The position numbers and the translations under genes are program-made. From Pyxicephalus adspersus (lineage: Eukaryota > Chordata > Amphibia > Anura > Pyxicephalidae), in assembly GCF_032062135.1 (NCBI RefSeq), contig NC_092864.1:20880478-20944477 (forward strand): DNA of 64,000 nt, read 5' to 3'. The notes beneath the pieces are model-generated. The model saw only the letters and a program-made list of their open reading frames with translations. It was not told the origin of the DNA and did not search any database. Below, one piece after another: positions 12,291 through 24,750 of this stretch. Within the stretch, counting starts at the first letter, position 1. Every line of letters begins with the position of its first letter.

Positions 12291-12296
12291 AATAAA
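12291..12296 (+). terminator. lfng: lfng polyadenylation signal
   Basis: Canonical AATAAA about 2.2 kb after the stop codon, followed within 30 bases by a T/G-rich stretch. It is better placed than the internal AATAAA at 11693-11698, which lacks a clear T/G-rich follower but could serve a shorter transcript. Confidence 0.75.
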
Positions 12297-12315
12297 GCAG
12301 CTTTTCTTGAAAATT

Positions 12316-13240
12316 ACTTCTGGTTTTGATTGATTTTCTTGAATTAAAGGGAAATGACATGCCTTATACACTTTATGCTATATACATTATATTTCTATAT
12401 ATACTACCATCATACACCACTTGGGATACATATCAGAACACTTACTTGCTTTTGGTTTCTTACTGTTCATTTATTTATATTAATATAAAAGTTCAAAGAT
12501 TCTCATTCTATGGAATTGTATATCAGAAAAGCAGTTCACATCACAGTGGAACAATTGGTAAGATAAAACTTCCTTACAGGGTACCAATCCTGTATTATGC
12601 TAATTCAGATAGACCAGACAGAATAGCAATTTGAATATGAAACCATAAAGCACAACTATGAAGTAAGAAGTAAAGTTTTCCTTTTGTTATGGATAATGAT
12701 GGCTGCTCCATTATACATATATTTAAACATATGTATATTCATGATGGGGTTAGCCATGACAAGATAATAAATCAAATCGAAAAAAAAACCTGTACAATGC
12801 CACAATTTAACTAAAGAGCAATAGTGCACTTATATTTAATGTTTGACCTTTGCTTCTGAGCATTGCGTCCCGTATATTTTCAAGACAAACCCTGTGGTTT
12901 TTAAACGGGTATGTGCCTATTTCCTCTTCAGCTGCCCAGAAGACACAGGCGAAACCGAGAAATGAGTCAAGTATTACCAGCCTGCAAACTTCTGCCCACA
13001 AACCTGCAGTGCTCAGCAGCTGTCAGAAAAACAAAAAAAGAAACACCATCTGATGGTGAATCACAAGTTAAGAAATCAGCAAAAAAAGGCTTTGTGGGTG
13101 AAAAGTTACAGATCTGCTGGAGAGATGGCACATTATCAGGAAATATCACTTGAGCTGTCTTTCACAATGTCACAATGCCAAGTCCTGAATGTCTAATTGA
13201 TTTTTTTGTATTACATTGCAGGAGAATTAAACCAAAAAAT
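12316..13240. other. intergenic, no recognised gene
   Basis: A/T-rich to about 12840, then a more mixed stretch (12845-13153) that is open on both strands. The + strand frame at 12911-13153 gives 80 codons with a basic, Ser/Lys-rich middle. I recognise no family and see no splice-site framework, so I do not call a gene. Confidence 0.5.
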
Positions 13241-13490
13241 GTCACTATCTGTCCCTCAAGAGGCTCACAATCTATTGTCCCCACCATAGTCATATATGTC
13301 TTTAATACAGTCCAAGGTCAAATTTGCAGGGAAGTCAATTAACCTAACTGCATGTTTTGAAATGTGGGGGAAAACCAAAGTACCTGGAGGAAACCCACAC
13401 AAATATCTGCAACCTCCATGCAGATAGTGTCCTGGCCAAGATCCAAACCTGGTACTCAGTGCTGTCAGAGTGCTAACCACCATGCTGCCC
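13241..13490 (-). mobile_element. tRNA-headed SINE copy, diverged
   Basis: Read on the minus strand this matches the SINE at 51236-51580 in order: gcagcatggtggttagcact-type head, a degraded B-box area, the tctgcatggaggttgcagat and gggtttcctccaggtacttt blocks, the ggttaattgacttccctgca block and the attgtgagcctcttgaggga block. It lacks the final TAA tail. The many differences from the other copy show it is old. Confidence 0.75.
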
Positions 13491-14829
13491 TTTTTCTTGT
13501 AGTCTTGTAGTTCCATTTTTTTTAAAGCCAGCAACCAGCATGCTGTAGATTGGAACTCTTGCTCCTGATGTGAAAGCAATGGAATCTCTGTAGAGCTCAG
13601 GCAAGGCCCCTGCTATGTCAGATCTGGGTCTTTTCAGCTAGCAATGAGTAGAGATGGTCAGTGACATGCAGAAAAATCAACTTTTGTGCAAATGACACTG
13701 ATTGCTGGAGAGTTTGGCTCACTTTAACTCGGTGCAGTTTGCATGAAATTGTGAGCTTTGCTAATTGCAGAGCTCAAGCTCTGGCTCATTAGGGGTTGTG
13801 CGGGCCTCTGATCCAAAGAGATCACTACCTATCTACACAGAGCAAACACTCTAGAGCTACCCCAGTAGATAGGCTTTTTTGCTTTTGCAGCTTCAAAAAA
13901 AAAAAAATATAACTTTAACCTCCCAATAAAATCTAATTTGGATGTACTACTATGTCTTAGTGGTTAGCCATGCAGAGCTGAAGTCCTGGGTTTATTAACA
14001 GCCAAGGAAAATTGGCAGATATTTCAGCCATGAGACTGTGTGTTTTAGTTTTCTGCAACATTCTAAGACAAGTTAAGTTTATTGCCCTGCACCTAAATTA
14101 GGTAAACAGACCTATTCAATAAAACAGTAAGGTGTCCTTTGAAAATGGGCAAAGTACATGAAATGATATCACCAGAGTGCCCTCCACCTACACGCACATA
14201 TACTTCGGTCAATAGGGAGGAACTTGAACAAGCAGAATGGAACTTCGCATTTCTTTGACAAAAGGGATTTGTTTTAAATTATATCATCAGACTTACCCCA
14301 AACCCATTTTATTTTTTAATGATACTGTTATTGTATATTATAATATGTCACAAACGTATTAAAACAGGCAGTAAAAGAAAATAAAACAGTCTACCCTAAA
14401 GTTGACCTTGTATGTAAAATCTGGTTTGCCCACTGGATTCTTTCAAGTAAGTCAAATGTGAAAAAAGTGTTATGCTTCTGGGATGAAACGCTCAGTACAT
14501 TGTATTCTGTGATTTAGTTTGGCAGTGTTGAGCTAGAAGCACAAATGAAATCATTTCATTTAAATATATTCCCTAGTATATAAATCCACTTTGTCTGCAC
14601 CAAATGCCTTTGCAAACCCAGATATTGCCTTGTAATAGAAGACCAGTCACCCCACACAAAGAGAGAGAGAGCAGCACTTACCAGTACTCATAACAGGAAA
14701 CTCCTGCACTGTAGGAGTTACAGTATTTGTTGCTGGATTGCAGTATATCTGGAAGAACTACAAAAAGGGAAACCAATACTCAAGTAATAATACACATGGA
14801 TGTATTTTAGACATAATTTGTGAAGCCTT
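13491..14829. other. intergenic, no gene seen
   Basis: Mixed A/T-rich sequence with a 13-base A run near 13896. I see no splice framework, RNA gene or recognised repeat. Confidence 0.5.
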
Positions 14830-14945
14830 TTATTATTATTATTATAATGTACATTAAATAGGGGTTGCAAATGACAGACGAATACAGACAATGACATAGA
14901 AGGAGAGGACCCTGCCCCGAAGAGCTTACAATCTAGGAGGTGGGG
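14830..14945 (-). repeat. LINE-type 3' tail, minus strand
   Basis: Begins with a ttattattattatt run and continues through aggggttgcaaatgacag, then gaaggagaggaccctgcc and agagcttacaatctagga. The same order is found at 24593-24750 and, in the other direction, at 61405-61520. This copy lacks the block corresponding to gcataatatgttggtgct, apparently an internal deletion. Confidence 0.65.
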
Positions 14946-15452
14946 TAGCCTTCAACTTTAAATAAAACATGCAAGTGAAAAAACAATGTTTTCTTGCACA
15001 TGATTAGAATTTACAAAGTTTGCTTTATTCATTAGGCTAAGAGATCACCTCTTCCATGTCATCTTTCTCACACCAATGAACCACTTCCTCAGGAAAAAGC
15101 AGCAGCCCAATGGAGAAAAGGTGCAGCAATGGTTCAGTAGAGCTCATTGCTGCCGTCTGTGAAATCCTCAAGTTCTGGTTATTTAAAATCCATTAGTGTC
15201 TGCGAACAAACGACTGGTAAGGTACATCTGATCCCATTGGAATGCTTGATCTTGTTTCAAGTCTGAACTTACCTTAATGCAGACCTAAACTCAATAAACA
15301 AAAAGTCAGCAAGAGATAGAGCTAGCTTATCTCTTGATAAAAAATACAGCCCTGGCTCTTGGTGGCTTTTTGTTTTAGCTCTACATTGTACAGTGTATGT
15401 ACCATGCAGTGTAGAGCTTGGCTCCATAAGCGGCAGTGCTGCACACAGAACC

Positions 15453-15699
15453 AGCCATTGGAGACAGTGTAACCACCAGAGACTCCTGCATGTGCAGGAA
15501 ATACATCGTTATTGGCCATCCCATGACTGAAGAGGATCACTTGTCCTCAGATGTGGCAGCGATAGGTCATGGATCTGTCAACACTACAAAGCGGCAGCAC
15601 ACAGGTAAATGTGTGCCATATTCAGCAAGTATACTGTGCATACTTGTTGATAGATGGCAGAAGCTCACCACCCACCAACAAGTTTAGTTCCTCTTTAGG
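15453..15699 (+). repeat. unnamed dispersed repeat, intact copy
   Basis: Aligns by eye with 51085-51235 plus 51581-51716. Shared blocks include gagacagtgtaa, the gaggatcact block, aggtaaatgtgtgccata and agaagctcaccacccaccaa. Here the repeat is continuous, while the second copy is split by a SINE. I do not recognise the family, and it has no clear terminal repeats. Confidence 0.65.
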
Positions 15700-15784
15700 T
15701 CAATCTCTTTTCCCTCTCCATGTCCAAAGTTTCACAGGACCTTACTGAAACCAATTAAAATAGAGAAATATCTTAGCAATTTCA

Positions 15785-15968
15785 GGCTACTATAATGGGC
15801 TTTCTTCAGTTAATCTGGGTGATCCAGCAAACCTGGAATGGATTTGGTCCAGGATTCAAAACATTTGCTAGTAAATAGCAAAATCCATACCAGATTTGCT
15901 GGATTACCCAATTTCACTGATGAAAGTATATCCTCTCTAGCCCTGGAGAGAATAAATACATGAGGCCC
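15785..15968. mobile_element. palindromic MITE, left end damaged
   Basis: The halves are mutually inverted: gggtgatccagcaaacctgg on the left against the right-hand ccagatttgctggattaccc, and gatttggtccaggattc with aaatccataccag near the centre. The right end, with cctctctagccctggagaga and ataaatacatgaggccc, matches the end of the copy at 27615-27823. The outer left arm is changed. It is non-coding and depends on another element for transposase. Confidence 0.65.
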
Positions 15969-15969
15969 A

Positions 15970-18950
15970 ATATGTCAGCTGCAGAATTCACTCCTCCCCA
16001 GAAAATGCAGGCAATAACTACATCAGTCACTAACAACCATGGAATGTTATCATAGTAAACTGGAATGAGATACAATATTATTTATACACAGGGAATTATG
16101 TAATCCAAGGTCCTCTTTCAAATACGTATAATTTCTTTGTGATGTCTAACTCACAGTAATGGAAAAATATTTGTTTAATAATTAGTGACACGCAGTTCAT
16201 AGCTCTGCTGGGACCCCAACATTCTTTTCCCACTAAAAATACAAAAATCTATAGGGGATTCGCTTTGATTGTGTGTGGAGTGCTGTGTGGTATTTGTACA
16301 GTATTTGTACAGGGGGACAACACAATGAGTGCATCTTTCTAAAATTAACTTTGTTTGCTCATGTGAATTTGTGTAAACTTTTCCAGTTTTATTAGGAAAA
16401 GTTATAAATGACTCTGCCATATGCGAGTGTTTGTAGTTTCTCTGTCTTTGATTGTTTATAGCCAGATGAGTGTACGAGGCATTGGAAACTACACAAGGGA
16501 TTATGGGGCCTCATTTATCAAAACTGCCTGTGTTGTCTACAGCAATCTGATTTTAAATGTGCGTAAACTCTCATGATCAGCTTCTACTATTTGTTGTGAG
16601 CCCATTGAAAGGATGGTTATTAATTTTTTTTGATTGTTTTCTATAAGCAACAGAACACCCTCCTGTGTTATAGAGAAGATGTGATGGGGGTATTCTGTAA
16701 TCCTATCCCAGGGTAACAGCATTGGCCTCAGTCACATGGTGTGAGCCACATGGTCTTCATGCATACGGGGAGTAAGGGCGATAGGCTCAGGGTATTGAGT
16801 AGCTCGGCAATTCAGCATTCCTACATCTAAATCCCTAACACTGCCAGATTTCCCAATTTAAACGGCTGTGTAAAAAATAGGCAAAGTGTTCCCTGGTTGA
16901 AAGCTCCTCCAACACTGCAGCCTGATCCACACGCCTTGTAACATGTAGGTGGGGTTGTGCAGAATCATATAAAAGGAGGCTGCAGACTCTTTCAGATGCA
17001 CTGTAAAAGCATGAGGAATCTGGCTGCTGTGTGCTCAGAGCAGTGGAAATTGTAGATGTTTTTAGCACCAGTTTAATATTTCCTGGACACGTTTGTCAGT
17101 TCAATGATTGTCTCATTGACTGGATTTGCATATTTTACAGATTTTATATAGCTTGTGTTAAATCTTAGACTTAAACTTTTAACTTCTTGGAAACCAGCAA
17201 GTACAACGTCTGATGATGGAAATTACGGGTCAAACGCCGATGTGAAACTAAGAGATGGTTTTTGCGTAGGACCTAGGAATATTAGTCAGAAGTTCAACTC
17301 AGGCAGATGTAAAGCACAAAATGATAGTAGCTTCATTAGACTTGGATTTAGCCTTTAAGAGGCTATGTACAGCACAGCTCAGAGAGGGGAAGGGTGAAGC
17401 AGTGCAACACAGCAAATCAGACCTGTTCCAGTGCAAGGAGCATGCCGATAGGAGAGAGTAGAGATATTCGGAAAAGAACGAAAAAGAACTTATTTCTTTA
17501 GGATGTCATAGATCTCACTGGTGAATGGAGGGCTGGCTGTATATCTACCTCACACTCCTAAAAAATAGACTTTTTTGCTTTTGCCTATTCAAGGTAAAGG
17601 GGTAAAGTGGCAAAATCAACCCGATCCCCCTTCTCCAACCACACTCACTTTATTCATCTTTGCCCCAATCTTTTCCTTTATTGGGGCAAAGAGCCAAACC
17701 CTGTGCAATCTCCATGTCACATGGTATCGGAGCTTGCACAGGGTTGATGCCATCATTCCTTCCTCATGTGAGAGTGTTTAAGTTTGGCTAAGCACTGCAC
17801 CTTGAAAAGAGTTCACATGCTCGCCTAAATTGTAACCATATTTTACTAGGAACTAGGTATTGTATTTTACTGTGAAAGCATGTGGCTGAGGGGAGGGACC
17901 AGGCAGGAAATCTAAAATACTAAGTATTATTAAATGTACCACTTTTATATATAAAAACACCTAATATTCAAACTGCCAGGGAGGTTAAGTTACTATCCCA
18001 ACTATTTCCAAACAAGAATTGATCCCAGAGACAGACCGACCCCTGCATAGGTATATTTACCAGCAGCCTTGAGTGGGGGTTCAAAAGTCAGATAAGAAAG
18101 TTTTACACTTTGCAAACATTTATTGAAAAAGGCTGAACTTTTTTTAGGGTTAAAAGTACAAGTCTGGCAGTACTTGTACCTTGGCTCCATTGTAAATAAA
18201 ATTTGTGGGTAAATAGCTATCCTCCTACGCAGCCTCTCTGGTAACGTGTATAGAAAATGGCATGTGAGGTCTGCATGTTTCAGTATTTCATTCTCTGGCA
18301 GGTCCCTTTAGTTTGTGCATGTCAGTGATGAGTTTACTCCATTCACACATTACTTTCTCCATTCATGCCAACCTCCCTCTGGTTCTGGCCTTCCCTTCAG
18401 TACCCACAACTGAAGCATGCATTGTAGGCCCAGTCACCATGGAAACCTTTCTATCATCCCCTGAAAAGAGCATTCTTTATGCCTTGTCCTCTCTATAGTT
18501 TCCCCCCTAAACCCCACATCCTGTCAGAGAAAGAAGTATTGAAGTAAAAAAGTTGTTGGGGTGTAAATAAATTGTTTGGATTTTGGACAGGGAGGGTTGA
18601 GGAAATGTTACACGGTTGACAGGAGAGTTCACTGCCTTTAGTCTAAATCATCTTCTCTGCACATGAGACAGATGCAGCAACTTAACATTCACCTAAATAG
18701 TTTGTATTAGAAGAATACGCCTCGTTTTACTAAGGGGTGAATTGGTAATTGGTTTGGAATACTGAGCTATTCACACCATTGGTTTACCTATCCAATACAA
18801 TGGCTAGTACTAATACAGTATAATATAGGAATCTAAATCTGCAAATATGTACATTATGATATGCGCTGCAATGTAAATTACTGCAACACATTAAGCAGCA
18901 ATTAACTTTGAACAGCTACAGACCCCAGTGAACATTTACAGTGTGTTGTT
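15970..18950. other. intergenic, no gene seen
   Basis: Mixed A/T-rich sequence with scattered short open frames on both strands, none with a splice framework or known motif. The ttgggg/cccc pair near 17640-17690 (ttgccccaatctttt and tttattggggcaaagagcc) forms a small hairpin. A degraded repeat probably starts near 16503 (ggggcctcatttatcaaaac), but I could not define its ends. Confidence 0.4.
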
Positions 18951-18976
18951 ATGGGGTCTATTTATAAAGCAGTGAA

Positions 18977-19080
18977 TCTGACATTCGCTGCAACATTGCC
19001 TATTGGAGAATCAATTACTGCCATTGAAACACATAGACCTGGAAGATTCTCCACCAGAGAATGTTTCAGTGAATGTCAGA
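18977..19080. repeat. hairpin with 36-nt inverted arms
   Basis: Left arm 18977-19012 starts tctgacattcgctgcaacat and right arm 19045-19080 ends gtttcagtgaatgtcaga; the arms pair with about six differences and a 32-base loop. The flanks (ggtctatttataaagcagtg on the left) look like the end of a MITE whose core is this palindrome. No coding content. Confidence 0.6.
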
Positions 19081-22000
19081 CTACCATATTAACACAGAGT
19101 GGATATGCATTAGGGTGCATTGCTGTTTAAGGTTTATTGCACCCCAATGCACATCCACAGTGATCTGCAGCATGCCTACATCTTTGTGCACAAATGCATA
19201 AACTCTGTGCATTGCACTAAAAAAAAAAAGAAATCCTGCAAGATCATATTCCACATATCTCTACTGATTCAGGTGGACCAAATCTCAAATAGAAAATGTA
19301 TATGCTTTTGGACGTTCAAGTCTCAAAAAGTTGCCTACATCTGTAAAAATAAGACAGCTTGAGTCTGTATTTTAGGATTTAGTTTCAAAACACCAGAATT
19401 TTCTGAGACTCGCCAGCTGTCGGTCAATGCTGTAATAGGAATCAGTGTCAGTATGCAAAAAACCTGTTTGCAAATTTGAAAATTATATTGTGTAGAAATA
19501 TTATGTAAATGCTACTTATGTCTGTTGCGATTTGCAATTCATACAAATGAATGGCCTGTCATCAGCTTGGTAAGTAACCGCTTTGCACCTGTGCTTGGCA
19601 CTTGTGAAGAGAAAAGCCCATTCAATAGGCAGGTTTGTGGTGAGTGAGGCGTCCTTAGACAGCTGCTTGCACAGAACCATCATGTCTTGATAGACAGGGA
19701 CATTGGGGTCATAAAGTTGCCCTTCTTTTGTCTAGGTCACAAAGCCAGTCCTCCAGACCAACCATGTTAGAAACATTGTGTAGCTTCTGACTACAGATGG
19801 CACAAGACACTGACCTGTCACTCAGACTGGTGGCATACGCTGATCCACAGAACGAAGCTTATGAGGGCTTGAGCATTTGTAATGGTTATACAAAAGTTAA
19901 AAAATGGCAACACATGTCACTTGTCTTATTTCAAACCAGTAGGCTTGGACGTGAGATGTCTATACAAAGAAGATGTCTCTTTCCATGCACATTTCTGTTG
20001 CATTTTCCTGAATTGAGCAAACACTCCATATGCCAACCTTATTTTTTAAGGGGTCAAAAGCTGTAATTTAAAAAAATCCCTAATTAAATATGTTACCTTG
20101 AGGTTAGATACTATTCCTTTATCTGTTCAACTCCTGACAATACTACTCCTCCATAGATACAGTACAGTGTGAGCGTTGTCACCCAAAGATTGACATGATT
20201 GAGTGCAAAAAAGGAAAAACTATTTAAAAACAAATGCATTAAGCAAATCATTTAATAAATTATTGTTGTACTTCTTTTTAAAAAGTTGTCAGAAAGCTAG
20301 ACCAGCAGAGTCTCCAGCATTTACCATTTGAACGGCAGAGGTAAGACATTATGTTCCAGGAAGAAGGCGTCTTCATTTCTAGAGAAGCCAAAGCCCTATG
20401 AACAACCTGAACCAGGCATAAAATGGGCACTACAAGTACAAAGATGTATATTTAAAGGCTAACATAGCTAGCTACAAGGTACCACTCTTGATAAATTAGG
20501 TTGTTTTATATTCTCATTAGCACAACAGTTACTTTAACCTTAACCCTTGATATGAATCTATAACTTGAACTTAAACCCTAGCAATTAACATAACACCAAA
20601 ACTCTTAACCTAACAATCAAACAAAACCCTTGACAATCATACATAGGCAATTCTCATCAAGGTATTGAGTAGTATTTGAACCACCTCCCTAAGATGCTAA
20701 ACTATATCCAGGAGGTCAACAAAACCCCTTACTATACTATAATCTTTGCCTATTTTTCATTAAACCCAAATGCAATAACCATCCCAAACGATGTGCAAAA
20801 TGGAACTGGCTTATCTACGTGCTGACAACAGAAAATAATGGGGAACTGAAAGGACATGACTTTCAAAAAGAACATGCAGTCACTATGTTGGTTTTTGGTA
20901 GTTGTGCAAAGATGGCTTTTACTATGTGACAAGCTGGAACGGTGACTGACCTTTTTCTAATAATGGGGAACTTGATTCTTTATTTGAACTTTTGCCTTTT
21001 CTTTTGACATTACTCATACAGATAATACCTAATGCCCATCTGTGCTAAAAACACTATGCACATGTGTATGTGTGGAGTTGTATGGTCTTCAGGCTTCCTG
21101 GCAATGTGTTAATACTGACACTTGATGCTAATCATGACTCTCTTGGAGAATCTCTTTGATGAAAGTGACTTGTTCAGATTAATTGGCACACTTTTTCCCA
21201 GTTCTCCTGACATCGTTTTGTCCCTTATTAACACTATGGTGAGAAGCAAGTGTGCCAGGAAAGGTGACATTAATTTGGAGTTCAGCATAACAAGCAATAG
21301 CGTGACCTGTTAAAAACTTCTACATTGCGGGTTATACTAATAGTGGGATTGGCTGCCCTTGGCGTGGGACACAGCCTCAGAAGTTCAGATGTTGTACCTT
21401 CACTTTCAGCATTCTAATTCAAAGTAATTGATTTAGAAAGGCAGTAGCCATGTGGCAGTCTATTATAGAAGGAGGCTGTCAATGGCCAACACGTTGGAGT
21501 CACCATGACTCTCAATTTGTAAACATTAGTTTCCTGGCTGCCATGCTTTTCATTTTGCTTTATTACAATGGATGAATGACTCATAAATTAATGAAAATGA
21601 GGCCTTCACAAACTTTTGCAGATTTTGCAGATCTACATATTATTTGCAGATCAGTGAGTCAGAAGGTATTGAAGCCAAGGTTTCAGCATAGAAACTAGCA
21701 TCCTTAGATGACCAGTGTATTTTTCAATGAAAAGCTTTTGATTCATTTATTTGTGGTGAAAATAGACATCTTACTTGGGTCAAGTAATACTCTTACACGT
21801 GTAACTTATCCACTATATAGTAATTTCAACCAAATAGGTGAAGATATCCTCTCAATTTCTGTACTGTTGGCAACCCACCTTTTCTGCTGACAACAGTGGT
21901 TGAGGTAAAGCGCTGGTTAGTCCTCTTTAATGGGAACACACCCAAAACAATTTGATTTGGCTCGTAACCCTTTATCTGACTTAAGCTGAATTTATAATAT

Positions 22001-24592
22001 TGTTGATATGTATTTTTTCTATGTGGACCCTAAATTTACAATTTATAAGGACAACTTTGCTCAGATGGATTTCTCTTCCAAGTAAAATTCTTATGATTTT
22101 GGAATACGTAGCACACATGTGATAACGAAGTCCAAAGCTGCTGGCCCAGTGTGAATACCAACACATATCTGTAGGAGCCTCACTTTGATGAAGTGACCTC
22201 TGTGAATTATTTAAACAGTGCTAAATAAAGTCCTACACACTTTACACCTATTCCATTTGTGAGATATCTGTATTCTAGTTTAGCAAGTAGGTGTTAAGTG
22301 TGTGTGAGGACAGAAATGTGGGAACTTTCTTCCCTCTTTACATTCCTATTTTCCGTACCAGCAGTTTGCAGAATGGTTTATACATTTTGTGTCATGTGAA
22401 CTCTGTTTGCCCCCCTGGGAATGTTCATGCCCTTCGTAGACACCTCACCCTAATTAGCAGTCTAATAATATTTGCATTACCTGAATGGTGGGTGCTGTGA
22501 TTGACATGACTACCTTACAATTGTAGAACCCATAAAAAGTTCAAGGATGCTACAGTGCTCTGAAATCATTTAGAAAAGGCCAGATAATGAATCCTAGGTA
22601 GCACTGGCCAATGACTCTTTCACAGTTAGAACCTTTTTATATTATGGGAAACGTCAAAATTAAAATACATTTCCAACCTCCCCAACTGGTAATTGGAAAA
22701 AAAGCAAAGTATAATATTTCTACTTGCCGGTCTCCAACTGTTGATGTTGCCTCACTTATTACCAACTTCATCATGGCCACCGCTGGTCTTGCATTGTATA
22801 TAACATGCCCACATGCCATCATTGGGAGGTTGTCAAGAGAACTGTCAAGTATTATTCTGTTTTTTCTCATCACCAATGTTAGCAGCTGGGTTCTGGATCT
22901 GCCCACAGATAAGCTGGCCACATGGGTCAATTTTTACATCATTGAGTCATTTTTCCATTCAAGCAGTCAATTTATTTGATTCTAAAATCAACAATAAATC
23001 TAAATTTTATTTCTGAATTTGTTCAATCAGAAGTGAATAATTTGATTAATCAGACTGGAAACTTCTATCACTCATCTGATGGGTGTTTAGGACTTCCCAA
23101 TCGATTTGTATTCGATTAAAATTTGGAGCTAGCACTCATGTGCCTTTTTTGACTAATCAATAGGTTAATTTGTGATCTTTTTCAAGGCTCAATGGTAAAT
23201 CAACTGTCAATCAATTACAATTTGTGGTAGTACAATCATTTGATCTTCAACACTGAGCTGTAGACTTTAGAGTAGATGTAAACCCTGAATAAATGACATT
23301 CAGTCTAATGAAAGCACTTGTCTCCTCTATATACATTAGCCTCCTCAGTGACAATAACCAGTCAATCCATGATGGCTCATAAAAGGAATCTTTAGCACCT
23401 TGGTGCCATATTACATCACTTTCCCCAGCTTAGAATGTTTTTGTTGTTTCTTTAGTTTCCAGTTTTACAGGAAAAGATTTACAGCATCTCATTGCATGTC
23501 CTTGTGTGTCTAGACCCACCTTGTGATACTGGTTATGACCCTTTTGTCTACCTCACCTTAATGACTTTTTTGCCCATTTACAGATAATTATGTCTAGCTT
23601 TAATCGGTGGCCTTAGCTCACTTTATTGCTTTTGTGCTTTTGAGCACCTAGCTAAATAAATATAGCAACATACCAGAGATTTATGGGCCATGGAATGAAT
23701 GGACATCAGTCACTGAAATAGGGAAATGGCAAATGTGAATCAAGATGATGTTCAATAATTTTGTGATGCTTTATGGATGTTTTAGGCTTCTCCAAACTGA
23801 AACCTTTCCTGAGACCCCCATCCAGCCCCAGTGGGATTGCTGCTGTACAGCGGATTGGAAGCTGATACCAAATCAAAATCACTGTTTTTGATCATTTTTT
23901 ATTTGTGGACATATCACTGCATTGATTGGCATTCTAGATATCTGCCTTGGCTATGTTGCCCAACCCTTAGATCACACATGCCATTGTCTGATTTTAGGAG
24001 CTCTGTAGGGAAATAATGATGTGTTAATGTGAAGGTGCTTCCCTGGGAATCCTCTATTCTCACAGGAGGTCAGTGTGTGTCACATAAGATGATGGTCACT
24101 CTTTAGTGATGCAGTAAACTTGGTAAAACATTTACACAGCAAGGAGCCCAACTAGACATTATTATCTCAGGCATCTGCCACACTCCACTGACTGCAGGAT
24201 TCCTTCCCTCCTAATGACTCTGGATTGCATAAGGGGCAGAGGATGAGCAGTCTGTAAAGATGTATTAAATTCACAGCAGGCTATAACCCTTAAAGTGAAG
24301 CTAGAAGATGGAATATGGGAGCTGCCATCACTGATTTACAGATGCAGAATCTGCGTTGTAATCCTGATCCTGACTTTGTTACCTAGTAAATCACATCGGT
24401 GGATTTATTTATTTCAGGTCACTGTGCCGTAATGCCATACCAGAGTAGAACATTTAGCTCAGTACACATTTTTTGGGGCTGACATTCTTTCAAATTCTTG
24501 CTACCTATACATTTAGAAGCTTGGGTTTATAGCCTAACCTATGGAAAACAGCTACCCAAAAAGTTTTTTTCTATCCATGAAATGTTGCTTCT
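19081..24592. other. intergenic, no gene seen
   Basis: No RNA gene or exon framework found. A stretch near 20530-20650 is rich in degenerate aaccctta/ttaacc words, which may be a decayed satellite. From about 22700 to 23260 the sequence is A/T-rich with many aatcaat/gattaat words and is probably a decayed repeat. The 122-codon open frame at 22611-22979 is overlapped by a 97-codon frame on the other strand and shows no protein signature. Confidence 0.4.
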
Positions 24593-24750
24593 TAATATTA
24601 TTTTTTATTAAACTGTATTTACATAGCACCAACATATTATGCAGCTTGGTACAATAAAAAGAGGTTGCAAATGACAGCCAGATACAATGACACAGGAGAA
24701 GGAGAGGACCGTGCCAAGAAGAGGAGAGAAGAGGTAGCAATCTAAGAGTG
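24593..24750 (-). repeat. LINE-type 3' tail, minus strand
   Basis: Reverse orientation copy of the tail at 61405-61520: atttacatagcaccaacata, then ttatgcagcttggtac, aaagaggttgcaaatgacag and gaaggagaggaccgtgcc, ending in an aatctaagag block. Ends are set by comparison with the other copies. Confidence 0.65.

Larger units (their letters stand above)
10108..12315 (+). other. lfng: lfng 3' UTR
   Basis: Runs from the TAG stop to just past the AATAAA at 12291, with T/G-rich sequence downstream (ttctggttttgattgatttt) that fits a cleavage-stimulating element. It contains a weaker internal AATAAA at 11693-11698, C-run and G-run tracts near 10832 and 11390, a Pumilio-type octamer at 12005, an AU-rich stretch at 12075-12090 and a miR-125 seed match at 12233. 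Short open frames in it are not credible coding regions. The exact cleavage point is inferred. Confidence 0.8.

Noticed and set aside
20530..20650. Telomere-like aaccctta/ttaacc words.
   Set aside because: The words are degenerate and not in a regular period, so an interstitial telomeric array is not supported.
22611..22979. 122-codon open frame on the plus strand.
   Set aside because: Overlapped by an equally open minus-strand frame in probable repeat DNA, with no start context, splice framework or family signature.
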